From contig CANHCD010000084.1 of the NCBI GenBank assembly GCA_947458795.1, forward strand, positions 1 through 7,681: 7,681 nt of DNA, given 5' to 3'. Positions 7,222-7,681 of the stretch are shown in pieces. Below the pieces are notes generated by a model, which did no database searches, had not been told where the DNA came from, and saw only the letters and a program-made list of their open reading frames with translations. Source of the DNA: Cyclobacteriaceae bacterium. Lineage in GTDB: Bacteria > Bacteroidota > Bacteroidia > Cytophagales > Cyclobacteriaceae. Numbering within the stretch: the stretch's first letter is position 1; each line of letters opens with the position of its first letter. The position numbers and the translations under genes are program-made.

Positions 7222-7608
7222 ATGCCTAAATGCGTTCATATGGGAGCAAAATTGAAATGCTCCTTTGGTGCAGGCCCCAAAGACATGGTAGTTTTGCCCA
7301 TATCCATGGCCATGAATGCTAATAAGCCTTTGGCTGCTGAGATGGATTTTGTTCCTATGTTGAATGTCCCGGCTTTTGGGCAGTGTAAGTCACCGCTCAA
7401 CCCAATGTGTTGGCAAATGGTGGGCCCAGTTCCAGTTTTTAAACCTGCTCCCTGTAATCCTATCACTATAATGCCTTGGTCACCTGTTTCTAAGAAACTC
7501 AAATTAGGAGGATTTCCAGCAATGCTTGCTACGAGTAAAACGATGTGTATTTGGATGGGATCAATTACCGTGGACAAACCAGGTGTAACTAATGTGGAGG
7601 CTACCTGA
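7222..7608 (+). CDS. DUF4280 PAAR-like protein (128 aa)
   Basis: The protein follows the DUF4280 pattern from end to end: GAKLKCSFG (8-16), NKPLAAEMDFVPMLNVPAFG (34-53), then CKSPLNPMC (55-63), PCNPIT (77-82), MPWSP (84-88), LGGFPAMLATSKTMCIWMG (95-113) and a short ITVDKPG tail. Cysteines are at 4, 13, 55, 63, 78 and 109. DUF4280 proteins are regarded as PAAR-like: a small beta-rich cone that tips the spike of type VI secretion or extracellular contractile injection systems and can carry or recruit effectors. The length is that of a stand-alone domain, with no toxin fusion. No signal peptide is seen, as expected for a cytoplasmically loaded tip protein. The start region is A-rich (TTATAAAAAT before ATG) with no Shine-Dalgarno. 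The gene has its own candidate promoter. No other injection-system gene is visible, so this could be an orphan or the first gene of an effector module to the right. Confidence 0.85.
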   Translation: MPKCVHMGAKLKCSFGAGPKDMVVLPISMAMNANKPLAAEMDFVPMLNVPAFGQCKSPLNPMCWQMVGPVPVFKPAPCNPITIMPWSPVSKKLKLGGFPAMLATSKTMCIWMGSITVDKPGVTNVEAT

Positions 7609-7681
7609 GTAGCTTTGCTTCGATATTTTTTTGCGAATCGAACCGTATTTTCGGCTGTATTTCCAGAACCCAAACTTGGGA
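7601..7681 (-). CDS. Possible C-terminal end of a converging gene (partial, tentative)
   Basis: On the minus strand one frame enters from the right edge and reads SQVWVLEIQPKIRFDSQKN followed by IEAKLLR, then a TAG stop at 7603-7601. The mix of charged and hydrophobic residues looks like an ordinary protein end. It would overlap the stop of the DUF4280 gene by 8 bases in convergent orientation, an arrangement similar to the pair at 2348-2351. However, the other two minus frames and two plus frames are also open at the edge, and only about 26 codons are visible, so this is weak. No family can be named. Confidence 0.25.
   Translation of the reverse strand, partial: SQVWVLEIQPKIRFDSQKNIEAKLLR

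Noticed and set aside
7619..7642. Hairpin TTCGAT...ATCGAA as a terminator for the PAAR-like gene
   Set aside because: The stem is only 6 bp with a 12-nt loop, and the T-run is in the loop, not after the stem.
7236..7673. Long minus-strand open frame across the PAAR-like gene
   Set aside because: It is antisense to a protein with a clear DUF4280 pattern and has a Gly/Ala/Thr-rich, featureless composition; its length is explained by the coding constraint of the other strand.
1..7681. CRISPR arrays, tRNA/rRNA genes, insertion sequences, phage genes
   Set aside because: No regularly spaced repeats, cloverleaf-like segments, transposase motifs or terminal inverted repeats were found by reading both strands.

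Overview
The window looks like chromosomal housekeeping DNA from a member of the Bacteroidota, perhaps a Cytophagales/Cyclobacteriaceae-type marine or soil bacterium. The phylum assignment rests on three things: promoter-like elements of the TTG-N20-TAnnTTTG class, A-rich start regions without Shine-Dalgarno sequences, and protein families typical of that phylum. The genus is a guess.

Layout. Positions 1-1600 (minus) hold the first ~533 residues of a large GH63/MGH1-like glucosidase whose C-terminal part lies off the left edge. Positions 1601-1868 are a divergent intergenic region. Positions 1869-2351 (plus) encode a small membrane-anchored or secreted protein of unknown function. It converges on a minus-strand two-gene unit: a COG2908/LpxH-like metallophosphoesterase (4340-3468), then after 4 nt a GT-B glycosyltransferase (3463-2348). 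The small gene and the glycosyltransferase share the palindrome CTAG as their two stop codons. Positions 4341-4591 are a second divergent promoter region. Positions 4592-7066 (plus) encode an exported S9-family serine peptidase followed by a strong intrinsic terminator (7091-7125). After a separate promoter-like element, 7222-7608 (plus) encodes a DUF4280 PAAR-like protein. The last ~80 bases may hold the 3' end of a converging minus-strand gene.

How the genes relate. The phosphoesterase and glycosyltransferase form the only evident operon and plausibly act together on a membrane lipid or envelope glycolipid. The glucosidase, peptidase and PAAR-like gene look like independent units. The PAAR-like gene is the most interesting accessory item, because such proteins cap the spikes of contractile injection systems and are often followed by effectors. 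No secretion-system structural gene or toxin is visible here, so any such system would lie to the right of the window. I see no tRNA, rRNA, CRISPR array, insertion sequence or phage gene.
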